Position numbers and translations under genes: made by a program
From: Bradyrhizobium sp. NAS96.2
Lineage (GTDB): Bacteria; Pseudomonadota; Alphaproteobacteria; Rhizobiales; Xanthobacteraceae
NCBI RefSeq assembly: GCF_001908235.1
Contig: NZ_LGHK01000081.1
Location: forward strand, 1 to 64,000
Length of the DNA: 64,000 nt
Reading direction: 5' to 3'
The notes under the pieces: generated by a model
Seen by the model: the letters and a program-made list of their open reading frames with translations, nothing else
What the model was told of the DNA's origin: nothing
Database searches by the model: none
Part shown: one piece after another, positions 17,967-26,061 of the stretch
Layout: each line of letters starts with the position of its first letter
How positions within the stretch are numbered: position 1 is the first letter of the stretch

Positions 17967-18134
17967 GATGATCTCCATCTCTCGAATTGGACGAACTCCG
18001 GCACCACTGCACAGTTCCATTGCTGGCGGCCGTTCGTCATTGGCCATGCCGCAATCTGGCGCGGCGGCGGCGGCCGGTGGGAGTGACAAGTGTGTCGGGA
18101 TTTTCGCGCATGCGTCGTGATGGGTTCGATTTAT

Positions 18135-18158
18135 TTGCATAGTACTTGCACTATGCAA
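18135..18158. promoter_or_regulatory. MarR operator between DUF899 and marR-like gene
   Basis: TTGCATAGT (18135-18143) and ACTATGCAA (18150-18158) are perfect complements separated by 6 bases. It lies 23 bases before the MarR start and in the promoter region of the DUF899 gene, so one protein could control both directions. Confidence 0.7.
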
Positions 18159-18180
18159 TTATATGTGCGAGCCTCGTGCC

Positions 18181-18687
18181 ATGAAACAGACCGCGCCTGC
18201 TGCCGACGATGGCCTGAAGCTGAGCACCTGGCTGCCCTATCGCCTGTTCCTCGTCGCGGCGCAGGTCGCCCGTCCGCTCGAGAGTTTCTACGGCGAGACA
18301 TTCGGACTGAGCCAGGCCGGCTGGCGCATCCTCGCCGTCATCGCCGAGCGCGACGCGGCCAATGCCGCCGAGATCGGCCGCGCCTGCGCGCTCGATCCGT
18401 TCGCGACCAGCCGCGGCATCGGCCAGCTCACGGAGCTCGGCTTTGCGGTGCGACGTGCCGGCAAATCCGATCGCCGCTTCGCCGCCGTCAGCATCACCCG
18501 CAGCGGCCGGACCGCCTTCAACCGGATCGCCGCGCTCGGCAGTGCGATCGAGGCGCGGCTGCTCGCTCGCCTCTCGGAGAGCGAGCGAGCCACGATCGAT
18601 TCCGCCCTCACCCGGCTCGAGGGAGAAAGCGCGCGGATCGATGCCGGCGGCTGGCGCACGCTGCTTGAGGATGCCGGCGCGTCATGA
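18181..18687 (+). CDS. MarR-family regulator
   Basis: 168 residues; winged-helix core with LSQAGWRILAVIAERDAANAAEIGRACALDPFATSRGIGQLTELGFAVRRAGKSDRRFAAVSIT, the usual MarR HTH plus wing. An alternative ATG at 18163 adds six residues. Its last four bases form an ATGA overlap with the EamA transporter gene, so the two are coupled. Probable target: its own operon and the divergent DUF899 gene through the 18135 palindrome. Ligand unknown. Confidence 0.85.
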   Translation: MKQTAPAADDGLKLSTWLPYRLFLVAAQVARPLESFYGETFGLSQAGWRILAVIAERDAANAAEIGRACALDPFATSRGIGQLTELGFAVRRAGKSDRRFAAVSITRSGRTAFNRIAALGSAIEARLLARLSESERATIDSALTRLEGESARIDAGGWRTLLEDAGAS

Positions 18688-19544
18688 CGGTCGCATTGTT
18701 CGCGCTGACTGCACTGCTCTGGGGCGGCGGCGCGCTGGCAACGGCGATGCAGGCCGGCGTCACACCGGCGCCGTGGTCGGTGGCCCTGCGCATGGTGCTG
18801 GCAGGCGTGATCCTACTCGGCTACGGCCGGCTGCGCGGCGTGCCGCTCGCGATCCCGCGCAAGGACCGGCCGACGGTCGCATTGCAGGGCCTGCTGTTCT
18901 TCGCCATCGCCTTCATCGCCTTCTATGAAGCGACCGCGCGGATGCCGAGCGGGCTTGCGGCGCTGGTGCTCTCGACCTCGTCGCTGTTCGCAGCCGTGAT
19001 CGCGCGCGCCGCGCTCGGCGTCCCGATCTCGTCCGGCTTCGTCTGGGGCGCGCTGTGCGGCATCCTCGGACTTGCGATCATCTTCCTGCCGGGCGCCAGC
19101 GCGCACGGCGCTGCGCCGCTGGCGGGTTTCGCCTGGGCGCTCACCGCGGCGATTGCGACCGGTGCCGGGACAACCGTCGGTGCGCGCAACCAGCGCGCCG
19201 GACTGCCGGTGGTCTCCGTGCTGGCGTGGGGCGCCTTCGTCGGTGCCGCGGCGAGCGCGCTGTGGGCGATCGCGACGGGCACGCCATTCGCGGCCGACGT
19301 CTCGCTCTCCTACGCAGCGAGCTTCCTCTATCTCGCGGTCGCCGCGTCCTGCGTCACCTTCATGCTCTATTTCGAGCTGGTGCGCCGGCTCGGCCCCGGC
19401 CGCGCCGCCTATACGCTCGCACTGGTGCCGCTGGTCGCCCTCGTGCTGTCGGCGCTGTTCGAGCACCTTGCGCTGGGCTGGCCGGTGCTCGCCGGCGCCG
19501 CCGCAATCCTGGCCGGCAATGTGCTGGTGCTGGCGCGGGCGTAG
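18684..19544 (+). CDS. EamA/DMT-family transporter
   Basis: 286 residues, ten predicted helices in two EamA halves (helix 1 ALFALTALLWGGGALATAMQ; second half begins AGFAWALTAAIATGAGTTVG). The Pro/Gly-rich end of each half is present. Family exports amino acids or related metabolites. Translationally coupled to the preceding MarR gene by ATGA, so it is probably an exporter induced by the MarR ligand. Confidence 0.85.
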   Translation: MTVALFALTALLWGGGALATAMQAGVTPAPWSVALRMVLAGVILLGYGRLRGVPLAIPRKDRPTVALQGLLFFAIAFIAFYEATARMPSGLAALVLSTSSLFAAVIARAALGVPISSGFVWGALCGILGLAIIFLPGASAHGAAPLAGFAWALTAAIATGAGTTVGARNQRAGLPVVSVLAWGAFVGAAASALWAIATGTPFAADVSLSYAASFLYLAVAASCVTFMLYFELVRRLGPGRAAYTLALVPLVALVLSALFEHLALGWPVLAGAAAILAGNVLVLARA

Positions 19545-19586
19545 ATTGAGTGCGCCTGCGATCGCGCACCAATTGACGCCGCAACG

Positions 19587-19608
19587 ATATCTGACTAAAG
19601 TCAGATAT
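19587..19608. promoter_or_regulatory. Perfect palindrome abutting a start codon (autoregulatory operator)
   Basis: ATATCTGACT (19587-19596) and AGTCAGATAT (19599-19608) are perfect complements around AA, and the next base is the A of the ATG at 19609. There is no room for a ribosome site. A repressor bound here would cover the transcription and translation start, pointing to autoregulation by the MarR domain encoded immediately downstream. Confidence 0.75.
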
Positions 19609-20481
19609 ATGCTCGATCCCGTTTCCCGCGTCCGCCGCTTCAACCGCGCCGTCACCTCCGCTGTCGGCGCGCTCGACACCTCATTCCTCGGCCGTGGCCG
19701 GCCGCTCGGCGCCGCGCGCGTGCTGAATGCGATCGGGCACGGACGCGCCGATGTCGGCGAGATCAGGGATTATCTCGGGCTCGATTCCGGCCTGATGAGC
19801 CGGCTGCTGCGCAGCCTCGAGGATGAAGAGCTGATCGAGACCACCGCGCATGAGAACGACGCCCGCCGCCGCATCGCCAAGCTGACGGCGGCAGGCAAGC
19901 GTGAGTTCAACGCCTATGAGGCGATCTCCAACCGGCAGGCAAAGGACTTCCTCGCCCACCATTCCCAACGCGAGGCGCTGCTGGCGGCGATGGACCTGAT
20001 CGCCTCGGCGCTCGGGCGCGACGCCACCGCGCTGCATGAGATGGACCCGCGCAGCGACGAAGCGCGCTACTGCCTCGGCGAATATTACGCCGAGCTGGCG
20101 CGGCGCTTCAAACAGGGCTTTGACGTCAAGCTGTCGCGCGACCCCGATGCCAAGGACATGGTGCGCCCGCGCGGCAGCTTCATCGTGGCGATGTCGGACG
20201 GCCTGCCGCTCGGCTGCGTCGGGCTGAAGGGCACGAGCGCCGAGTACGCGGAGATCAAGCGGCTCTGGGTCGCGCCGGCCGCGCGCGGCCTCGGCCTCGG
20301 CCGCCGCCTGATGGACGCGGCCGAGCACGCCGCGCGCGAGCTCGGCATCGTATTGCTGCGGCTCGACACCAACAGCGCGTTGGCCGAAGCCGGTCAGCTC
20401 TACCGCCGGACCGGCTGGACCGAGATCCCACGCTTCAACGACGACCCCTACCCTGACCTGTTCTTCGAGAAGCGGCTCTGA
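19609..20481 (+). CDS. MarR-GNAT fusion protein
   Basis: 290 residues. The N-terminal ~150 carry a MarR winged helix (YLGLDSGLMSRLLRSLEDEELIETTAHENDARRRIAKLT). The C-terminal ~130 are a GNAT acetyltransferase with the acetyl-CoA loop VAPAARGLGLGRRLMDAAE and the terminal LYRRTGWTEIPRFNDDPYPDLFFEKRL. This two-domain arrangement is known in actinobacteria and proteobacteria. Start is fixed by a 22-base palindrome ending just before the ATG; the upstream frame belongs to other sequence. It may acetylate a small molecule that is also its inducer. Confidence 0.85.
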   Translation: MLDPVSRVRRFNRAVTSAVGALDTSFLGRGRPLGAARVLNAIGHGRADVGEIRDYLGLDSGLMSRLLRSLEDEELIETTAHENDARRRIAKLTAAGKREFNAYEAISNRQAKDFLAHHSQREALLAAMDLIASALGRDATALHEMDPRSDEARYCLGEYYAELARRFKQGFDVKLSRDPDAKDMVRPRGSFIVAMSDGLPLGCVGLKGTSAEYAEIKRLWVAPAARGLGLGRRLMDAAEHAARELGIVLLRLDTNSALAEAGQLYRRTGWTEIPRFNDDPYPDLFFEKRL

Positions 20482-20535
20482 GCGGCACGCCGCGCGCGGG
20501 TTGTCCAACGTCCGACGCTGGCCTAAGACGCTCGT

Positions 20536-21033
20536 ATGACCATTCGCCCCATCATCCGCTATCCCGATCCGCGGCTTGCGCTCACCGCGCAGCCGGTGAC
20601 CATGTTCGACGACGCGCTGCGCGAGCTGGCAACGGACTTGCTCGAGACCATGCACGTGGCGCCCGGCATCGGCATCACCGCGCCGCATATCGGCGTCTCC
20701 TTGCGCGTCGTGGTGCTCGAGCTCGATACGCGCGAGGGGCCGCGGACCTATGTCAATCCGGAAATCATCTACGCCTCGGACGACATGATCCTGCACAAGG
20801 AAGGCAGCGTCTCGATGCCGGGCGTCAATGACGAGGTCGAGCGCCATGCGCGGGTCCGCATCCGCTACCAGGATCTCGACGGCAACATGCAGACCGAAGA
20901 ATCCGACGGCCTGCGCGCGGTGTGCCATCAGCACGAGATCGACCAGCTCGACGGCGTGTTCTGGATCAGGCGGCTGTCCCGCCTCAAGCGGGAGCGCCTG
21001 ATCAAGCGATACGAGAAGATCTCGCGGCCGTAA
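20536..21033 (+). CDS. Peptide-deformylase-like protein with degenerate active site
   Basis: 165 residues aligning along its whole length with peptide deformylase, but all three signature motifs are altered. Motif 1 GxGxAAPQ is GIGITAPH (residues 44-51). Motif 2 EGCxS is EGSVS (89-93), replacing the metal-ligand Cys by Ser91. Motif 3 HExxH is HEIDQ (133-137), replacing the last His by Gln. With two of three metal ligands gone, ordinary Fe/Zn deformylase activity is unlikely. Normal genomes carry an essential def elsewhere, so this is a paralogue with another or no catalytic role. Stands alone, followed by a repeat. Confidence 0.85.
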   Translation: MTIRPIIRYPDPRLALTAQPVTMFDDALRELATDLLETMHVAPGIGITAPHIGVSLRVVVLELDTREGPRTYVNPEIIYASDDMILHKEGSVSMPGVNDEVERHARVRIRYQDLDGNMQTEESDGLRAVCHQHEIDQLDGVFWIRRLSRLKRERLIKRYEKISRP

Positions 21034-21035
21034 TC

Positions 21036-21126
21036 GTAGCCCGCATGAGCGAAGCGACATGCGGGACAAATCACGATGAACTGGCGAAAGAGCCCCGGAT
21101 ATCGCTTTGCTCATCCGGGCTACGCC
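21036..21126 (+). repeat. Palindromic repeat, copy A
   Basis: Begins GTAGCCCGCATGAGCGAAGC and ends ATCCGGGCTACGCC, so the two ends are inverted complements (GTAGCCCG / CGGGCTAC). Length ~91 bases. Same element as at 25906 and 30029. It starts 3 bases after the deformylase-like stop and probably forms the 3' end structure of that transcript. Confidence 0.75.
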
Positions 21127-21135
21127 ACCTGCGCT

Positions 21136-22398
21136 TCACCCTCCCGCCATCAAATCCTTGGCCAGCGCCATGTACGCCGGCAGCGTCACCGGATCGTTCG
21201 CGGCATTACCTGCGGCGTGGTGCGAGGCGTAGCGCGCGATCACCATCTCGGCCTTCGGATCGATGTAGATGCCCTGGCCGTGCACGCCGCGCGCCATGAA
21301 GGCGCCGTGCGCATTATGCGTCACCCACCACTGATTGCGGTAGGACGCGCCGGGCAGCGTTGTGTAGCCGGCCGGCTTAAACTTCTCGGGATCGCCGCCG
21401 CGCGCGATGTCTTCGACGACCGATGACGGCACGATCTGGCGGCCGTTGAAGCGGCCGTGATTGCGGATGGTCTCGCCGAAGCGGGCGAGATCGCGCAGCG
21501 TGGTCGACAATCCGCCGCCACCGCTTTCGGTGCCGATGCGGTCGACGTGGTAGTGCGCATCCTCCTCGGCGCCCATCGGCGCCCAGATCTTCTCGGACAG
21601 CAGATCCGACAACGTCATGCCGCTGGCGCGCCTGATAATGAAGGCCAGCACGTCGGAATTGACGGTCTTGTAGGCGAAGGCCTTGCCGTGCTCGCCCTGC
21701 TTCTGCTGCGCGCAGAGGAAGTCGAAGATGTCGGTGGCGCATTCATAGCCCGGCGGGATCGGCGCCATGCCGTTGGCGCGCCGCAGCCCCCAGACATCGG
21801 AATTCCTGTCGGTGTAGACCTCGGTGTATTTGAGGCCGGTGGTCATATCCATCGCCTCGTGCACGCGCGCATCGCCGAATGCGCTTCGCCCCAGCTCCGG
21901 CACATAGTCCGTGATCGGCGCCTGCGGATCGATCTTGCCCTCGGCGATCAGGATGCCGGCGAGCGTGCCGGTGAACGATTTCGTCACGGACATCGCGATA
22001 TGCGGCTTGTGCGGCTTCAAGGCACCGAAATAGCGCTCGTAGATCAGCTTGCCCCGGTGCAGCACGGCGATCCCGTCGGCATAGCTGTCCTCGAGCATGC
22101 GCGCGAAGGTCTGCGGGCGTCCGTCCATCGTGACAGACGCGGAGGCGCCGATGTCGTGATCCTCGCGCGGCAGCACCGACGCCGGCCCGGCCCCACGCCA
22201 GACATTCACCGTCGGCACCAGCTGGCGGATGTTGCTCCACGCCCAGCGCAGCTCGGGAAAGCTGCGGAACGAGCCGTCATGGAACGTGATCGTCTTGTCC
22301 TGCGGCGGCGGAAAACCCTGCATCCAGCCGAGCGTTTGCGGATCGCTCTCGGCGGCGGTGGGCGTTTGTTGCTGATTGGCGGCGGTCGCGACGGACAT
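21136..22398 (-). CDS. Serine hydrolase, class C beta-lactamase fold
   Basis: 420 residues of the beta-lactamase/6-aminohexanoate-dimer-hydrolase superfamily. The nucleophile motif SxxK is SVTK at 137-140, followed by the FTGTLAGILIAEGKIDPQAPITDYVPEL segment typical of the group and a Tyr-containing second motif in AYKTVNSDVLAF. No signal peptide, so cytoplasmic. It probably cleaves an amide or ester; the closest characterised type is nylon-oligomer hydrolase. ATG 22398 used. Next gene in the same direction lies 123 bases upstream. Confidence 0.85.
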   Translation of the reverse strand: MSVATAANQQQTPTAAESDPQTLGWMQGFPPPQDKTITFHDGSFRSFPELRWAWSNIRQLVPTVNVWRGAGPASVLPREDHDIGASASVTMDGRPQTFARMLEDSYADGIAVLHRGKLIYERYFGALKPHKPHIAMSVTKSFTGTLAGILIAEGKIDPQAPITDYVPELGRSAFGDARVHEAMDMTTGLKYTEVYTDRNSDVWGLRRANGMAPIPPGYECATDIFDFLCAQQKQGEHGKAFAYKTVNSDVLAFIIRRASGMTLSDLLSEKIWAPMGAEEDAHYHVDRIGTESGGGGLSTTLRDLARFGETIRNHGRFNGRQIVPSSVVEDIARGGDPEKFKPAGYTTLPGASYRNQWWVTHNAHGAFMARGVHGQGIYIDPKAEMVIARYASHHAAGNAANDPVTLPAYMALAKDLMAGG

Positions 22399-22521
22399 CA
22401 AGGTTGGCTCCAGGACTGCGGTACGAATTTCGTATCACGCAACGGCAAGCGGCACATCCCGCGTTTGCGCCGGGGTGATGGTCGCCGCGAGCGCTGCCGG
22501 CGCCAATTTCCGGCGCGCGGA

Positions 22522-22995
22522 TTACCCCGCGGCCGCCTGCTCGATCGCGGCGATGTCGATCTTCTTCATCGTCATCATCGCCTCCATCGCACGCCGGCCG
22601 GTCGCGCGATCGGCTGCGTTGACGAGCTCGAGCAGCCGCCGCGGCGTGATCTGCCAGGCGAAGCCCCAGCGATCCCGGCACCAGCCGCACGGCAATTCCT
22701 TGCCGTCATTGCCGGTGACCGCGTTCCAGTAGCGGTCAGTCTCCTCCTGGCTGTCGGTCAGCACCATGAAACTCACCGCCTCGTTCGGCACGTAGTTGGA
22801 ACCGCCGTTCAGCCCGACGAAGCGGCGGCCGAGCACGGTGAATTCGATCGTCAACTCTTCGCCCTGGCCGATGCCCGGGATCGGCGACGCATGTCCCGCA
22901 TCGACATGGCTGTCGGGAAAGGTCGCGGCGTAAAACTCCGCCGCTTCGCGCGCCTGGCCCTGGTCGAACCAAAGGCATGTGACGAGATCGGTCAT
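22522..22995 (-). CDS. VOC-family protein (PhnB/3-demethylubiquinone-like)
   Basis: 157 residues beginning MTDLVTCLWFDQGQAREAAEFYAATFPDSHV, the characteristic start of the PhnB-like VOC subfamily, with one VOC fold and C-terminal EAMMTMKKIDIAAIEQA. ATG 22995 is preceded by AAGGAG at 7 bases, which rejects the longer frames. Role unknown; the subfamily is widespread and mostly uncharacterised. Confidence 0.85.
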   Translation of the reverse strand: MTDLVTCLWFDQGQAREAAEFYAATFPDSHVDAGHASPIPGIGQGEELTIEFTVLGRRFVGLNGGSNYVPNEAVSFMVLTDSQEETDRYWNAVTGNDGKELPCGWCRDRWGFAWQITPRRLLELVNAADRATGRRAMEAMMTMKKIDIAAIEQAAAG

Positions 22996-23119
22996 GTGCA
23001 GTCTCCTTGTTTGTGCCAAGGACGATTGGCAACGACGCCAGCCGACATCACGGCAACGGGTCGATGAAAATTATTTACGGAATCGCGTTCGTCACAACAC
23101 AGCCTCCACACATCCCACC

Positions 23120-23240
23120 GTCGTCCCGGCGACGGCCGGGACCCATACGCCGCAGCTGGCGTTGTGCGGGAACTCGCTGTTCCAGCATCACTCAACAATT
23201 TAGATTTGGGGTTATGGGTCCCGGCCTTCGCCGGGACGAC
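23120..23240. repeat. Inverted-repeat intergenic element (GTCGTCCCGGCG type)
   Basis: GTCGTCCCGGCGACGGCCGGGACCCAT at the left end recurs inverted with one mismatch at 23214-23240. The ~120-base unit has the structure of the very abundant Bradyrhizobium intergenic palindromes. Recognised from its terminal arms and AT-rich centre; not protein coding. Confidence 0.65.
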
Positions 23241-23274
23241 GCTGAACATGTTGCACGATCACGGGTCATACAAC

Positions 23275-23500
23275 CACATTCTCGCGACATGAACTGCCCG
23301 AGCTTTGCTCTTCGTTCCGCCCTCATCTCGAACAGAGGGCGCAGGGAAAGCCGGGTGCCGATCGAACCCATGGGCCCCGAGCATAGGATAGAAAGCTCCG
23401 GGGGTAGGACCACAGGCGTAACCGGGAACTACCCGGCTTTCCCTGCGCGATGGGCTACGGCTTATACGTGCTCTCCCCGGCAAGACTGGGCTTTTTTGTC
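23275..23500. repeat. Large inverted-repeat element, possibly transcribed
   Basis: An 18-base arm at 23339-23356 (GCGCAGGGAAAGCCGGGT) is perfectly inverted at 23431-23448, enclosing 74 bases with further short pairings. The left shoulder (23275-23325) recurs in part near 32520. A T6 run lies at 23492-23497. Could be a repeat family or a structured RNA; the rest of 23000-23750 holds nothing else recognisable. Confidence 0.55.
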
Positions 23501-23706
23501 ACCGCCCCCACACGACGCGTTCGCGTCTTGCGAAAAGACACCTGCCACTGGGGCGTCAGGACCACACGACTTCACCGTCCGCTTCGCGTGCTTGACAGGT
23601 TTTGATGGGTTGCCCGTTGGGGTGATTTGTCGCAGGCGGCGGAGCGAGATTTGATTGGCGTCGAGGGGCAAATCAACCGCGGATCGTTCGTACGCGGAGC
23701 GAAGTG

Positions 23707-23737
23707 CCCCGGATATCGCCGCGCTCATCCAGGCTAC
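23707..23737 (+). repeat. Palindromic repeat, half copy D
   Basis: CCCCGGATATCGCCGCGCTC followed by ATCCAGGCTAC matches the right half of the element at 21036, 25906 and 30029. The left half is missing or diverged. Confidence 0.6.
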
Positions 23738-23752
23738 ACGGGCAGCGTTTTC

Positions 23753-24703
23753 TCAGCACAGCCATATCCAGCGTGAGCACTCGCCGAACGTCAGCCACCG
23801 CACGGCGAGCAGGCTAACCCCGAGCAGGATCAGGGGCACGAAGACCTCAAGGGTGTGGCGCGTGATCCGCTCCGGCAGGAATGAGTCGAACAGTGGGCCC
23901 TTGCCAGCGCCATATCGAACCGCGATCGCGGTCAAGGGACATTTCAGCCCGTTTCCGATGAATACGACGCTCTCCACGCCCAGCAGCGGCGGCGCAATCC
24001 ACACCAGTTGGCCGCGCCAGCCCGCGATCGCGGCGTAAAGGATGTAACCGGTCGCAATTGTCATCACCAAATAGATGGCGGTGTGAACGGTGCGTACAGC
24101 GGTCAGAGGGCGCGCCTGAAAGTATGGAAGCAAGCCGAAGGCGAACTGGGCAATCAGGCCGACGGCGCCTGAGATGGTCGCGTAAGCGGACAGGTGCTCA
24201 GACAAGGAGCGATGGAAGACAGTCAAGGATAGGCCAAGTTCTGCCGCCATCATCAAAGCGAAGGCCGCCATGCCCAGGACTATCCGAGGTCCTGCAGCCG
24301 CGCTGATCCCGAAGCGCTCCACGCACCAGGCCGATACGAACCAGCTTGCGCCCAATATCAGCGGTGCCTCCAACAGCACCGCCGCGGTCTCGCCGACATG
24401 CGGGACAACCAGGAATACACGTATGGCACCCAGGGCAAAGCCGCACAGGAATACGATCGCCCAATACGCTGCGGCCGCCTGGACCAGGCGCCAGGTGGAG
24501 TCTCGAGGTGGCAGCGGCGACAACGGTTGACGAGCAAGGGCATGAGGGGCGTCATTCCGAACGACGACTCCCGATCTATCGTGCAACGTCGGCGACGTGG
24601 AGATCGAGTGCGAGCGGACATCTGCGACCTCCTCTCTTGGTATTCGAAGTCTCCTTGACACCCGCTTCGCCTTTTCTCCTCTCGGGCCGGTTATTTGGGC
24701 CAA
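23753..24703 (-). CDS. Integral membrane protein made of two four-helix units
   Basis: The frame holds a polar N-terminal ~70 residues of doubtful reality, then four helices (YWAIVFLCGFALGAIRVFLVV; VLLEAPLILGASWFVSAW; IVLGMAAFALMMAAELGLSL; LIAQFAFGLLPYF). After a short linker a second group follows (HTAIYLVMTIATGYILYAAIAGW; HTLEVFVPLILLGVSLLAVRWL) including GNGLKCPLTAIAVRYGA. Each half resembles a separate small membrane protein family known from rhizobia. No convincing start codon; the polar leader suggests the true start is nearer 24490. Function unknown. Confidence 0.6.
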   Translation of the reverse strand: MAQITGPRGEKAKRVSRRLRIPREEVADVRSHSISTSPTLHDRSGVVVRNDAPHALARQPLSPLPPRDSTWRLVQAAAAYWAIVFLCGFALGAIRVFLVVPHVGETAAVLLEAPLILGASWFVSAWCVERFGISAAAGPRIVLGMAAFALMMAAELGLSLTVFHRSLSEHLSAYATISGAVGLIAQFAFGLLPYFQARPLTAVRTVHTAIYLVMTIATGYILYAAIAGWRGQLVWIAPPLLGVESVVFIGNGLKCPLTAIAVRYGAGKGPLFDSFLPERITRHTLEVFVPLILLGVSLLAVRWLTFGECSRWIWLC

Positions 24704-24823
24704 AACGTCAGCTTGCGCCTCATTTATCGTGCAGGACTGGCGGAAAGACCTTGACCGGCATCAAAAGGGTATCCCCGCACGGCTGTATTTTGACGACGAC
24801 CTTCTTCGCGAAGCGCAAGGCAC

Positions 24824-25909
24824 ATGAACAGGAGAACAATGCTTGCCGGCGTCGGCGCCGCGCTCGTCACCGCCGGTGCCGGCGTCGGCGGTTGGCGAGC
24901 TGCTTCCGGTTCAATGGCAGACTATGCGACCTACGCCGCCCGCCTGCGCGGCAACCTGGCGCCGCCGGATCTGCAGGCCGTGGTGCGATATGCCACCTTG
25001 GCGGCCAACGGCCACAATACGCAGCCATGGTCGTTTCGCCTTGAAACGCAGGCAATGGAGATTCGGCCGGACCTGCGGCGGCGTACGCCTGTCGTGGACC
25101 CCGACGACCATCATCTGTATGTCAGTCTCGGATGCGCCGCGGCCAACCTCGCCCTCGCTGCAGCGGCGACCGGCCGTCCAGGTGAGTTGTCGTTCGCCGC
25201 GGATGGCGGCGTCCGTTACGATTACCTGCCGGGTCAGCCCAGATTGGATCCGCTCGTCGGCGCCATACCGAGACGTCAATGCACGCGCGCCGAATATGAT
25301 GGTCGCACGATTCCCGCGGCCGTCCTCGCCGAGATCGAACGCGCGGCGGCGACGCCGGGCGTGAGCCTCGCGCTCGTCACTGACCGGGCGCGGATAAACC
25401 GGGCGCGGGATCTTGTCCTTGCTGGCAACAGGGATCAGATGAACAACCCCGCCTTCATGCATGAGCTGAAGCAGTGGATCAGATTCAATCCGCGCAGCGC
25501 GATGGCAACCGGAGATGGGCTGTTCTCTGCCGCAAGCGGCAACCCCGTGCTGCCAACGGACCTGGGCCGGTTTGCATTCGACCGGCTGTTCAATATCGCG
25601 GAGGAAGATCGCAAGCACGCGCGCCAGATCGACTCATCTGCCGGGATTGCGATCTTTTTCGGCGAACGGGCTGACCCTGAGCACTGGATCCGGGTCGGCC
25701 AGGCATGCCAGCGCTTTGCTCTCGCCGCGACCCATCTGGGGCTCAAGATCGCCTTCATCAACCAGCCAGTCGAAGTCGCTCAGCTGCGCGCCGACCTCGC
25801 GGCCGTCGTCGGCGAGACCCGCAGGCCGGATATTCTGATCCGCTTCGGCTACGGACCCGCGCTGCCATTCTCGCCAAGGAGATCAGCAAGCTACACCTCA
25901 ACCGCGTAG
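24824..25909 (+). CDS. Acg-type nitroreductase-like FMN protein with Tat-like signal
   Basis: 361 residues. MNRRTMLAGVGAALVTAGAGVGG is a twin-Arg-like signal. The body fits the Acg (Rv2032-like) FMN-binding family: ATLAANGHNTQPWSFRL near residue 60 and the divergent second nitroreductase half (HWIRVGQACQRFALAATHLGL). Such proteins bind flavin but may sequester rather than turn it over. The stop codon TAG lies inside repeat copy B, so the last residues (ASYTSTA) may be repeat-derived. Divergent from the membrane protein gene. Confidence 0.78.
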   Translation: MNRRTMLAGVGAALVTAGAGVGGWRAASGSMADYATYAARLRGNLAPPDLQAVVRYATLAANGHNTQPWSFRLETQAMEIRPDLRRRTPVVDPDDHHLYVSLGCAAANLALAAAATGRPGELSFAADGGVRYDYLPGQPRLDPLVGAIPRRQCTRAEYDGRTIPAAVLAEIERAAATPGVSLALVTDRARINRARDLVLAGNRDQMNNPAFMHELKQWIRFNPRSAMATGDGLFSAASGNPVLPTDLGRFAFDRLFNIAEEDRKHARQIDSSAGIAIFFGERADPEHWIRVGQACQRFALAATHLGLKIAFINQPVEVAQLRADLAAVVGETRRPDILIRFGYGPALPFSPRRSASYTSTA

Positions 25910-25994
25910 CCCGCATGAGCGGAGCGACATGCGGAACAAGACACAACGCGCTGATCTAAAGCCCCGGATATCGCCACGCTCATGTGGGCTACGC
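25906..25994 (+). repeat. Palindromic repeat, copy B
   Basis: GTAGCCCGCATGAGCGGAGC at the left and ATGTGGGCTACGC at the right flank the same GCCCCGGATATCGCC segment as copies A and C. Overlaps the stop codon of the preceding gene. Confidence 0.75.
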
Positions 25995-26061
25995 TTGCTA
26001 TCTTGCCGATCCGCCCTCGCGTAGGCCTCACGAGAGCGGTGTTCGCAAACTACGATCTCAA

